A stretch of 13,379 bases of DNA from Treponema sp. GTDB taxonomy: Bacteria; Spirochaetota; Spirochaetia; Treponematales; Breznakiellaceae. Position 1 is the first letter of the stretch, and every line of letters begins with the position of its first letter. Both the position numbers and the translations under genes were made by a program. The DNA lies in NCBI GenBank assembly GCA_009784995.1, contig WQXE01000048.1, positions 1 to 13,379 of the forward strand, given 5' to 3'. This document shows, one piece after another, positions 6,844 through 13,379 of this stretch. The notes below the pieces were generated by a model that saw only the letters and a list, made by a program, of their open reading frames with translations, ran no database searches and was not told where the DNA came from.

Positions 6844-7740
6844 ATGGAAAAATATGGAAAACAGAGAAAAATTGAAGATGATAAAACAGATCCAACAGGT
6901 TTTTTAAATAAGGCTAGAGAACATCAATCAAAATTTAGACTAGAAAATTTGAATTTATTGGATTATGATGAATATGGAAATTATTTAACAGAAAATGATG
7001 CAAAAAAAGGATTAAATTTTTATAATAATTTTGGAATATTTACGGTAGTAAAGGAATATATTAAATTTAATAAAAATATTTATCAAAATATGTTACGCAG
7101 TGAGCATATACCTTTTAATTTATTTATTCCACTTGATAATAATAAAATATACTTAAAAAATGTGTTTAATGAAATATTTAATGGAGAAATAAAATTAATA
7201 GATTTATTAAAAATTGAATATGCTCCTCAACCTAAAGAAAAGTATTTAAATGATAAAACTTCATTTGATGTTTATATAGAGTATACAAGAGATGATGATA
7301 AGAAAGGTATTATTGGAATTGAAATAAAATATACTGAACGTGGGTATAAAATTGGAAAGAAAGAGTGTATTGAAATAAACAATTATGAGTCAATATATTA
7401 TGAAATAACAAATAAATCAAACGTATATAAAGATGAAATAATAATAAAACTACAAGATGATGATTATCGGCAAATTTGGCGGAATCATCTGTTGGGAGAA
7501 AGTATCTTAATAAAGAATACAGATAAATTTAAATACTTTACGTCTATTACATTTTATCCTCAAAAAAATGAACATTTTAATATAGTAAGTAAACAATATA
7601 AAAATTTTTTAAAAGAAGAACATAAGGATAAATGTTTATTTATTACTTATGAAAAACTAATGGAATTACTTTCAAAGCATTGTCCTGATGATAATTATAA
7701 AAAATGGATTGAATACCTCAACACAAGATATATTTTTTAA
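6844..7740 (+). CDS. PGN_0703-family putative restriction endonuclease
   Basis: A 298-residue protein with a PD-(D/E)xK nuclease core: TSFDVYIEYT (D142) followed by GIIGIEIKYTE (E160, K162), preceded by LLKIEYAP (121-128). The N-terminal HQSKFR motif (27-32), the G-x-NFYNNFGIF segment and the IPFNLFIPL strand agree with the PGN_0703 family, which is annotated as a stand-alone putative restriction enzyme. No methyltransferase or specificity subunit lies nearby, so it may act on modified or unprotected DNA, or rely on a distant partner; this is inference. A good AGGAG ribosome binding site lies 7 bp upstream. Base use is far richer in A and T than in the flanking genes, with frequent AAA, AAT, ATA and TTA codons, pointing to horizontal acquisition. 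It lies between the repeat-bracketed retropepsin unit and tRNA-Pro. Confidence 0.75.
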   Translation: MEKYGKQRKIEDDKTDPTGFLNKAREHQSKFRLENLNLLDYDEYGNYLTENDAKKGLNFYNNFGIFTVVKEYIKFNKNIYQNMLRSEHIPFNLFIPLDNNKIYLKNVFNEIFNGEIKLIDLLKIEYAPQPKEKYLNDKTSFDVYIEYTRDDDKKGIIGIEIKYTERGYKIGKKECIEINNYESIYYEITNKSNVYKDEIIIKLQDDDYRQIWRNHLLGESILIKNTDKFKYFTSITFYPQKNEHFNIVSKQYKNFLKEEHKDKCLFITYEKLMELLSKHCPDDNYKKWIEYLNTRYIF

Positions 7741-7974
7741 GTATTACATTTATGCATTAATATTTAAAGCAAGCTTCTGAAAAAGATTTTAAACCACACA
7801 ATTGTTCAGTAAAATATCCATTTATATTCTCCTATTATATCATATTATTCTACAAAATAATAATGAACTTCATATTTTTTTCACTTCAACTCTGCGTTCT
7901 TTGCGCCCTTAGCGTCTTAGCGAGAACTCTTTTTTCTAAAACTTGTGGAATGAATACCCAATTAAGTTAAATTA
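7741..7974. other. AT-rich intergenic stretch downstream of tRNA-Pro
   Basis: I see no gene here on either strand. The first 140 bases are AT-rich and featureless, without a clear terminator hairpin for the endonuclease gene. The rest contains the short unit-based repeat at 7890-7924 followed by a T run. No copy of the tRNA 3' end and no integrase remnant was found. Confidence 0.6.
7890..7924. repeat. Degenerate short-unit repeat (CGCTAAGA-type)
   Basis: On the minus strand it reads CTCGCTAAGACGCTAAGG and on through GCGCAAAGAACGCAGAG, that is, four degenerate units of 8-9 bp starting with CGC and ending in an A/G run. It resembles short intergenic repeats that I recall from unrelated bacteria. 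Apart from a weak GTTCT/AGAAC pairing it has no strong hairpin. Confidence 0.6.
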
Positions 7975-8049
7975 TCGGGCAACCCGGATTTGAACCGGGG
8001 ACCCCAAGTCCCCCAGACTTGTACGCTAAACCAACTGCGCTATTGCCCG
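7975..8049 (-). tRNA. tRNA-Pro, anticodon GGG
   Basis: The minus strand folds into a complete cloverleaf: acceptor CGGGCAA with TTGCCCG, D stem GCGC with GCGT, anticodon stem CAAGT with ACTTG around loop CTGGGGG (anticodon GGG), a 5-base variable loop, and T stem CCCGG with CCGGG around TTCAAAT. The C1-G72 pair is typical of bacterial tRNA-Pro. The discriminator is A, and CCA is not encoded. It reads proline codons CCC and, by wobble, CCU. It lies downstream of gpmI on the same strand, with its own promoter in the gap. The accessory genes are on its 3' side. Confidence 0.95.
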
Positions 8050-8057
8050 TAAATGGA

Positions 8058-8086
8058 AAATTACCATAAACACGTTATAATGTCAA
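8058..8086 (-). promoter_or_regulatory. Probable promoter of tRNA-Pro
   Basis: On the minus strand a perfect -35 TTGACA (8086-8081) is followed after 17 bp by TAATTT (8063-8058), a weak -10 match. The -10 ends 8 bp before the tRNA 5' end at 8049, placing the transcription start almost at the mature end, as is common for tRNA promoters. It lies in the short gap after the gpmI stop. Confidence 0.6.
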
Positions 8087-8100
8087 CGATGCTTTCTACC

Positions 8101-9774
8101 CTACATTTTTAACACTGATTTGTCGTAATCATCGGGAGGAATAAAACCCAATAGCTGCATGCAAGTAGAAGCGATCGAACTAATTCCCAAACCTTCGTTT
8201 AAACAATTTTCTTTTGGTTCGTTTGTATACTCACCTTTGTATTCCGGATCATAAATAATACATGGAACAGGATTTAAGCTGTGGCTTGTTTTCGCTTTTG
8301 GTGTGCCGTCTTCTTTTAAAGAAACAGCGCCGGTTTTTTTGTCGTGTTCAAACATGTCATCACTGTTGCCGTGGTCTGCTGTTATCACCATTAAAGCGCC
8401 GGCGTCGCTGACGGCTTTTTTTAATCTTCCAAGCTGAACATCCATGCCTTCCATCGATTCAATTACAGCTTTGTATACGCCTGTGTGTCCGACCATATCG
8501 CCGTTAGGAAAGTTAAGTCTTATAAAATCGTATTTACCTGATGGAATAGCTTCGATTACTTTATCAGTAATTTCCGCGCACTTCATTAAAGGTTTTTGTT
8601 CAAACGGAATTACATCACTTTTTATTTCGATGTAGTCTTCAAGTTTATCATCGAACTTGCCTGTGCGGTTGCCGTTAAAAAAGTAAGTGACATGCCCGTA
8701 CTTTTGAGTTTCAGAAATTGCCAAAGTGCGCACGCCGCTTGCCGCGAGGTATTCACCCATTGTTTTGTCAATCGAAGGAGGACTTACAAGGTATCGGCTT
8801 GGTACATGCAAATCGCCGTCATATTCCATCATGCCAGCGTAACAAACTTTAGGACGGCGCGCACGATCGAACTTGTCAAAATTGTCGTCTTCAAATGCGG
8901 CGGTTATTTCCAGCGCGCGATCGCCTCTGAAATTAAAGTACACAACAGAATCGCCGTCTTCGATTGTACCGATTGGTTTTCCGCCTTCGGCTACAACAAA
9001 TTCTTTCAAATCCTGATCGATAATACCCGGTATTTCCTTTCGGTATGTTTCAACCGCTTCACGAGCCGAAGCGAATTGCCTTGCCGTTCCCAAAACATGA
9101 GTCTGCCAGCCACGGTCTACCATCGACCAATCCGCTCCGTAGCGATCCATCGTGATCCACATACGCCCGCCACCCGAGCCGATTTTCGCGTCAAAGTTTT
9201 CGTTATTTAAATCTTTTAAAAATGATTCGAAAGGATCGAGGTATTCAAGAGCGCTGGTTTCTCCGACATCACGCCCGTCAAAAAGCACATGAATTCTGAC
9301 ACGTTTTACATTTTCCTTTTTTGCCTGTACGATCATCGCTTTTAAATGATCAAGGTGGCTGTGAACATTGCCGTCCGAAAAAAGCCCTATAAAATGCAAA
9401 GTAGGGGAGCCTACCCCTTCATTTCTCACATTGTTAGTAATTTCCTTCCATGCCGAACCCTCAAACATCGCGCCAGTGTCGATAGATCTGGAGACTAAAG
9501 CCGCGCCCTGATTAAAGACCCGTCCGCAGCCCATAGCGTTGTGCCCGACCTCGCTATTACCCATATCTTCATCAGATGGAAGCCCAACGGCGGTTCCATG
9601 CGCCTTTAATCTTGTATTCGGGTTATTTTTCGCTAATTCTGTGAGATTTTGCATATTTGAATTGACGACAGCGTCACCTTCTTTGAATTTTCCATAACCG
9701 ACGCCGTCCATTATGACGAGAACTACAGGACCTTTCCTGCCTTTCCATGCCGGGTTTTTCTTTAGAGCTTGCAT
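8101..9774 (-). CDS. gpmI: 2,3-bisphosphoglycerate-independent phosphoglycerate mutase
   Basis: This enzyme interconverts 3- and 2-phosphoglycerate in glycolysis using two Mn2+ ions and a phosphoserine intermediate. The alkaline-phosphatase-like core is intact: VLVIMDGVG with metal ligand D23, DMGNSEVGHNAMG with nucleophile S74, then HFIGLFSDGNVHSH, VLFDGRDV, GGGRMWITMDRY, YFNFRGDRALEIT, RLNFPNGDMVGHTG, VITADHGNSDDM and TSHSLNPVPCI. At 557 residues it is a little longer than the common 510-550 residue bacterial enzymes. AAGGAG lies 6 bp before the ATG and fixes the start. The stop is TAG, which matters for reading the internal TAG of murE. It is transcribed alone, with tRNA-Pro 51 bp downstream under a separate promoter. 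Long frames on the opposite strand are shadows. Confidence 0.95.
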   Translation of the reverse strand: MQALKKNPAWKGRKGPVVLVIMDGVGYGKFKEGDAVVNSNMQNLTELAKNNPNTRLKAHGTAVGLPSDEDMGNSEVGHNAMGCGRVFNQGAALVSRSIDTGAMFEGSAWKEITNNVRNEGVGSPTLHFIGLFSDGNVHSHLDHLKAMIVQAKKENVKRVRIHVLFDGRDVGETSALEYLDPFESFLKDLNNENFDAKIGSGGGRMWITMDRYGADWSMVDRGWQTHVLGTARQFASAREAVETYRKEIPGIIDQDLKEFVVAEGGKPIGTIEDGDSVVYFNFRGDRALEITAAFEDDNFDKFDRARRPKVCYAGMMEYDGDLHVPSRYLVSPPSIDKTMGEYLAASGVRTLAISETQKYGHVTYFFNGNRTGKFDDKLEDYIEIKSDVIPFEQKPLMKCAEITDKVIEAIPSGKYDFIRLNFPNGDMVGHTGVYKAVIESMEGMDVQLGRLKKAVSDAGALMVITADHGNSDDMFEHDKKTGAVSLKEDGTPKAKTSHSLNPVPCIIYDPEYKGEYTNEPKENCLNEGLGISSIASTCMQLLGFIPPDDYDKSVLKM

Positions 9775-9889
9775 ATTTTCTCCTTGGTATAATATTACAT
9801 TAGTATAGGTATTCTACCATGTAAAAAAAAATTCTAGAAGAGCATGAAAATTCAATATGCGTACTATTGATATAAAATGAATAATATTC

Positions 9890-9908
9890 TATCATTAATT
9901 GAATGATA
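9890..9908. promoter_or_regulatory. Small palindrome in the gpmI-MCP divergent gap
   Basis: TATCATT and AATGATA form a perfect 7-bp inverted repeat around AATTG, about 100 bp before the chemoreceptor start, in a very AT-rich 234-bp gap with no gene. It could be an operator, but AT-rich DNA produces such palindromes by chance. No confident sigma-28 or sigma-70 promoter was recognised. Confidence 0.25.
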
Positions 9909-10008
9909 TTTTAAAATATTAAGTTAATTTTCAAATATCATATGTATTTATATTGATTAAAATTTTTGCAAGTAATTATTGCGGAATGTAATTTGGGGGG
10001 TAAAAAAA

Positions 10009-11877
10009 ATGAATAAGGAAATTAAAAGGCCAAAAAGTAACTCTGTTAAAACAACAAACAGCTTGCTTTTTAAATTATCAGCTATTTACGCTTTATTATT
10101 GTTGGTTGCGATTTTGGTAATGTCTGTAATTAGCGTTAACTCGGTAGAAAACTCAAGCCATGACGCCGCTATTATTATGGCAAATTATAAATTAAACGGC
10201 GATATTGAATCCTTTCAATATATGATGGAGAGTACTTATGGGCAAATTACTTTATCTAATGGTGATTTTGTAAGTGAACATGGTAATTCTTTAAAATATG
10301 ATTACACTACCATTGATCGGATAGCCCGTAACGTAGGTGTAGAATCGACGCTTTTTGTGCGGGAAGGTCAGGATTTCCGCCGAATAACAACAAGTCTTAT
10401 TGACAGTTCCGGAAACAGGTTAGTGGATACACTTCTTGGAACAGGCAGCGCCGCGTACAGAAATGTTATATCAGGAGAAGATTACATAGGTGAAGTAACT
10501 ATTCTTGGTGAAGTATATTATGCCAAGTACAGACCCTTACTAGCTCCCAATTCCCGTGATGTTACAGGTATATTATTTATTGGTATAAAAATGGCATCTA
10601 TAGACGAATATATTACAACATTTAGAACCAGTAAAATTATTACGCTTGTTATCCAAGCTTTTATAATCCTTTTAGCTGGAATAATAATTAATGTGATAAC
10701 TTGCAAGAATATGCTTCTTAAACCTGTTCAAGCTGTAGTGGATATGTTAAAGTTTTTGGAAGAAGGCGACCTTACGCATCAGGTAGTTGTAAAAACAAAA
10801 GATGAAATCGGAGTAATGAAACATTCCATTAATCATACTTTAGGCAGAATTAAAGATATGATTAAAAGTATTAAAAAAGAAGCCAGGATTCTTCACCAGA
10901 TAGGTACTGATCTTTCCAGCGATATGAATGAATCTGCCGCCGCGGTAAATGAAATCAGCGCCAACGTTCAAAGTATTAAAACACGTATCTTAAGCCAGAG
11001 CGCGAGCGTAAGCGAAACTCACGCGACAATGGATCAAGTTGTTACAAATATTAATAAACTTAACGGTCATGTCGAAAACCAAAGCAAAAACGTATCGCAG
11101 GCATCAAGCGCTATTGAACAAATGGTCGCTAACACAAGATCTGTTACAGAATCGCTTGTTAAAAACGCGTCTAACGTAAAAGCATTAAGGGAAGCTTCAG
11201 AAGTTGGAAGGGCGGGGCTTCAGGATGTTGCGCAGGACATACAGGAAATTGCCCGTGAATCTGAAGGACTTATGGAAATTAACTCTGTTATGCAAAACAT
11301 CGCTAGCCAGACAAACCTGCTTTCGATGAACGCCGCGATAGAAGCCGCTCACGCCGGTGATGTAGGTAAAGGTTTCGCGGTTGTCGCCGATGAAATTAGA
11401 AAACTCGCCGAAAGTTCCAATGAACAATCCAAAACAATCGGGACAGTACTTAAAGTAATAAAAGATTGTATCGATAAAATTACAAAATCTACAGATGATG
11501 TTCTTAACAAATTCGAAGCCATAGACACCGGTGTTAATATTGTTGTACAGCAGGAAGAAAACATCAGAAACGCGATGGAAGAACAAGAAATCGGAAGTAA
11601 GCAGATATTGCAGGGTATTGCCAATGTTAACGAAATAACCCAGCAAGTAAGCAGTGGTTCACAGGAAATGCTTGAAGGTTCAAAAGAAGTTATCAGGGAA
11701 AGTGAAGGGCTTGAAAAACAAACTCAGGAAATTTCTTCCGGTATTCACGAAATGGCAAGCGGCGCGGAACAGATTAACATCGCGATAAATCATATTAACG
11801 AGTTAAGCGTTAAAAACCGTGATAATATCGCTCTTCTATTAAATGAAGTAACACGTTTCGTAGTTGATGAAGAATAA
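10009..11877 (+). CDS. Methyl-accepting chemotaxis protein with Cache sensor domain
   Basis: A 622-residue transmembrane chemoreceptor that signals through CheW/CheA. Order of parts: TM1 (about 20-44, LSAIYALLLLVAILVMSVISV), a periplasmic Cache-type domain (about 45-200, with STLFVREGQDFRRITTSL and GEDYIGEVTILGEVYYAKYRPL, like the Cache_3-Cache_2 group), TM2 (about 208-232), HAMP (about 233-287, LKPVQAVVDMLKFLEEGDLT) and a long coiled-coil signalling domain. The hairpin tip NLLSMNAAIEAAHAGDVGKG (from about 435), followed by FAVVADEIRKLAE, is canonical. There is no C-terminal CheR-binding pentapeptide. The ATG at 10009 is preceded by a G-rich GGGGGG at 8 bp; an in-frame TTG ten codons upstream has no better site. 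The ligand is unknown. It is monocistronic and converges on the radical SAM gene. Confidence 0.93.
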   Translation: MNKEIKRPKSNSVKTTNSLLFKLSAIYALLLLVAILVMSVISVNSVENSSHDAAIIMANYKLNGDIESFQYMMESTYGQITLSNGDFVSEHGNSLKYDYTTIDRIARNVGVESTLFVREGQDFRRITTSLIDSSGNRLVDTLLGTGSAAYRNVISGEDYIGEVTILGEVYYAKYRPLLAPNSRDVTGILFIGIKMASIDEYITTFRTSKIITLVIQAFIILLAGIIINVITCKNMLLKPVQAVVDMLKFLEEGDLTHQVVVKTKDEIGVMKHSINHTLGRIKDMIKSIKKEARILHQIGTDLSSDMNESAAAVNEISANVQSIKTRILSQSASVSETHATMDQVVTNINKLNGHVENQSKNVSQASSAIEQMVANTRSVTESLVKNASNVKALREASEVGRAGLQDVAQDIQEIARESEGLMEINSVMQNIASQTNLLSMNAAIEAAHAGDVGKGFAVVADEIRKLAESSNEQSKTIGTVLKVIKDCIDKITKSTDDVLNKFEAIDTGVNIVVQQEENIRNAMEEQEIGSKQILQGIANVNEITQQVSSGSQEMLEGSKEVIRESEGLEKQTQEISSGIHEMASGAEQINIAINHINELSVKNRDNIALLLNEVTRFVVDEE

Positions 11878-11892
11878 GACCGCAAAAGTATT

Positions 11893-12735
11893 CTATAAAT
11901 AAATTTCCACAGGCGTAATTATTTCGCTTGTGGAAAAAATATCTCTTAGTGATTCTGCTCTTTTTTCCAGGTATTCTGCGGGAAGCTCTGTTGCTAATGG
12001 GTCTTCCGGTGCGTTGCGGGCTTTGCCGTAAATCTGTACTTTGCGGACATTACTTTTACCATTTAACATATTTTTAGCTAACTGACAGACAAGTTCCTCC
12101 CACATTTTAGCTTCTGTTTCAGATGGCGGCTGTCCGTTAATAGCGCAGAGCATCGTCTGAATTGTAAAAGAAGTACTTGCGGCAAATTCTTTTTTTACAT
12201 TTGTAAGTTCATCAAAAGAAATGTTTGATCTGTTTATTTTTTCGTACCATTCGGGAGTACCAGCGTCAACTTTAAGCCAAATATCCAATGAAGGATTTGT
12301 TGCGGCTTCATTTTTTAACAAAGAAAAAACATTTTGCTGTAAAAGCCCTGTACCGTTTGTGATAACAACAAGTTTTGCTGATGAAGCTGACTGTGAACGA
12401 ATATTTTCCGCGAGTTTTAACGCTTCTTCAAAAACGTGAGAAAGAGTAGGTTCGCCATTGCCGGAAAAACAAATATCTTTTATTGGGATATTTTGTTCTT
12501 GTGAAGATGAAATGACATAACGTAAATCCTCTTCCATTTGTTCAAGAGAAAATCGCGCGTTACTGGAAAAAGGAAAAACTTCGCAGTACGGGCAATTAAA
12601 CAGGCAGCTTTTTTTGTCGGGGTAAAGGTTAATTCCGATGGAAAGCCCTGCGCTTCGCCGAGAGTATACCGGGTATACAAGAAAACCTTTTTCTCTTTCA
12701 CGATGGTTTGTTACAGGAGTAATATTTATCGCCAT
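11893..12735 (-). CDS. Radical SAM protein of unassigned function
   Basis: A 280-residue protein. The radical SAM cluster motif is C44-x3-C48-x2-C51 (CLFNCPYC), preceded by YSRRSAGLSIGINLYP. The family's GGE-like segment is FSGNGEPTLS (90-99), followed by VVITNGT (about 123-129) and LDIWLKVDAG. This arrangement resembles COG0731-type Fe-S oxidoreductases, whose best-known relatives modify tRNA, but I cannot assign a substrate. There are no extra C-terminal cysteine clusters, so it probably has one [4Fe-4S]. The ATG at 12735-12733 has no Shine-Dalgarno. The stop is TAG. Its 3' end is 15 bp from the convergent chemoreceptor gene and contains a hairpin that may terminate transcription. It could be the radical SAM partner of AMMECR1 only by guess. 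Confidence 0.82.
   Translation of the reverse strand: MAINITPVTNHREREKGFLVYPVYSRRSAGLSIGINLYPDKKSCLFNCPYCEVFPFSSNARFSLEQMEEDLRYVISSSQEQNIPIKDICFSGNGEPTLSHVFEEALKLAENIRSQSASSAKLVVITNGTGLLQQNVFSLLKNEAATNPSLDIWLKVDAGTPEWYEKINRSNISFDELTNVKKEFAASTSFTIQTMLCAINGQPPSETEAKMWEELVCQLAKNMLNGKSNVRKVQIYGKARNAPEDPLATELPAEYLEKRAESLRDIFSTSEIITPVEIYL
11904..11936 (-). terminator. Hairpin at the convergent MCP/radical SAM 3' ends
   Basis: TTTCCACAGGCG (11904-11915) pairs with CGCTTGTGGAAA (11925-11936) at 11 of 12 positions around a 9-base loop. On the minus strand it is followed by TTTATTTATAG, a moderately T-rich tail. It lies inside the last codons of the radical SAM gene. It may act as an intrinsic terminator; on the plus strand the tail is A-rich and less suitable. 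Confidence 0.4.
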
Positions 12736-12781
12736 AATTTAATTTAATCAGAATTTAATAAAAAATCTAGAGCTAAAGAAT

Positions 12782-12887
12782 TTCACACGGAGACACGGGG
12801 GCACGTCGAACCTTCGGTTCGCGGACACGGGTAATAAAACGAATTATAACTCCGTGCCTCTGTGCCTCTGTGCCTCTGTGTGATGAA
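12782..12887. repeat. Short-unit inverted-repeat element (CACGGAGA/GTGCCTCT type)
   Basis: The left arm (12782-12805) reads TTCACACGGAGACACGG and on to GGCACG. The right arm (about 12853-12887) contains three exact copies of GTGCCTCT (12854-12877) and ends GTGTGATGAA. Read in reverse complement, the right arm matches the left with few changes, so the whole can fold as a long imperfect hairpin. It fills most of the 184-bp gap between two divergent genes, where no other feature was seen. Confidence 0.75.
12807..12821. repeat. Perfect 6-bp stem-loop inside the repeat element
   Basis: CGAACC, loop TTC, GGTTCG. It lies between the arms of the 12782-12887 element and is followed by a further CGGACACGGG unit, so it may be a later insertion or a nested part of the element. 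Confidence 0.6.
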
Positions 12888-12919
12888 TTATCAAATAATT
12901 TATGTTAATATGTATTAGT

Positions 12920-13379
12920 ATGCAAGATAAAGTTTCCGAGCAGGCACAGATGTTCGCTAATCGTTTACAAAAACGTTTTCGTCACTTAAAAAAGTGGTCT
13001 CTAAGAACAAACACAGGCGCTTTCAGGCTATATGACCGTGATATTCCCGAAATTCCCCTTGTTCTTGATTTTTACGGTGACTGCGATGATTTGCAAAATA
13101 CCGCTCTTTGCGGCGCTCTTTATAAACGCCCCTACGAAAAAGACGAAACAGAAGAAAGTAAGTGGCTTTTAAAAATGAAAGAAAGCGCCGCAATCGCTTT
13201 GGGAGTAAAACCTGAACACATATTTATAAAAAGGCGGCAAAAACAAAAGGGTGTTTCCCAATATGAAAAAATTAGCCAAACACGTTTTGAAAAAGTTATA
13301 AACGAAGGCGGCTTAAAGTTTAAAGTAAATTTATCAGATTACCTTGATACAGGGCTTTTTCCTGACAGGCGGCTCTTGC
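12920..13379 (+). CDS. RlmK-like 23S rRNA methyltransferase, N-terminal part
   Basis: ATG at 12920 opens a frame of 153 codons to the window edge; the C-terminal SAM-binding domain lies outside. The protein begins MQDKVSEQAQMFANRLQKRF, followed by RHLKKW. Conserved segments are GAFRLYDRDIPEIPLVLDFYGD, LCGALYKRPYEKDE, a KRRQKQKGVSQYEKIS run and LKFKVNLSDYLDTGLFPDRR. These match the class I methyltransferases related to the C-terminal (RlmK) half of E. coli RlmL, which makes m7G2069 in 23S rRNA. Here it appears as a separate protein rather than the RlmKL fusion. No Shine-Dalgarno is visible, and the region upstream is occupied by the 12782-12887 repeat element. The exact target nucleotide is inferred from the family. 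Confidence 0.82.
   Translation, partial: MQDKVSEQAQMFANRLQKRFRHLKKWSLRTNTGAFRLYDRDIPEIPLVLDFYGDCDDLQNTALCGALYKRPYEKDETEESKWLLKMKESAAIALGVKPEHIFIKRRQKQKGVSQYEKISQTRFEKVINEGGLKFKVNLSDYLDTGLFPDRRLL

Noticed and set aside
7975..8049. tRNA-Pro as an integration site for the accessory segment
   Set aside because: No second copy of the tRNA 3' end was found at the other boundary, and there is no integrase gene; only proximity supports it.
8596..9210. A 204-codon frame opposite gpmI, and frames opposite the MCP (11197-11646) and murE
   Set aside because: They are antisense shadows of well-conserved genes with no ribosome binding site and no recognisable protein family.
9979..10008. TTG at 9979 as the MCP start
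   Set aside because: The ATG at 10009 has a G-rich site at good spacing and the extra ten residues do not resemble a chemoreceptor N-terminus.
12854..12880. The GTGCCTCT repeats as a CRISPR array
   Set aside because: The units are 8 bp and contiguous with no spacers, and no cas genes are present.

Overview
The window looks like a piece of a host-associated spirochaete chromosome, most likely a Treponema of the termite-gut type. The grounds are moderately strong. They are the style of the hybrid-kinase receiver (a MPYG...VLVVDD linker), the ispG-TPR-YgjP run, a Cache-HAMP chemoreceptor, and a DUF5678/retropepsin pair of a kind I associate with treponemes. Base composition is moderate to low GC in the housekeeping genes and clearly lower in one accessory gene. 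The species call is inference from recognised protein families, not a search.

Layout. Positions 1-228 (-) hold the head of a TIM-barrel sugar phosphate isomerase. Its ATG abuts, head to head, the broken 5' side of a receiver-domain remnant (231-683, +). On the minus strand follow murE (680-2296), interrupted by one in-frame TAG, and an AMMECR1 gene (2304-2876). Divergent from these, on the plus strand, are ispG (2909-4027), interrupted by one in-frame TAA, a secreted TPR protein (4024-5277) and a YgjP-type metallopeptidase (5310-5993). Next comes an accessory segment: a DUF5678 + retropepsin two-gene unit (6060-6756), bracketed by a 23-bp perfect direct repeat made from the 3' end of the peptidase gene, then a very AT-rich PGN_0703-type restriction endonuclease (6844-7740). 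tRNA-Pro(GGG) and gpmI lie on the minus strand (7975-9774). A methyl-accepting chemotaxis protein (10009-11877, +) converges on a radical SAM protein (11893-12735, -). The window ends inside an RlmK-like rRNA methyltransferase (12920-13379, +).

The housekeeping part covers peptidoglycan precursor synthesis (murE), isoprenoid precursor synthesis (ispG), glycolysis (gpmI), translation (tRNA-Pro, RlmK-like) and chemotaxis (MCP). Two of these genes, both normally essential, carry a single premature stop in an otherwise fully open and conserved frame, and a kinase gene has lost its 5' part. Early gene decay, sequencing error and stop-codon readthrough are all possible. Wholesale reassignment of TAG or TAA is unlikely, because intact neighbours use both as ordinary stops.

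Three short repeat elements (4045-4120, 7890-7924, 12782-12887) have different sequences but share one design: degenerate tandem units of about 8-10 bp, two of them arranged as imperfect hairpins. One forms part of the coding sequence for the TPR protein's N-terminus. The retropepsin unit, framed by a direct repeat that regenerates a gene end and lacking any integrase, is the best candidate for an undescribed mobile cassette.
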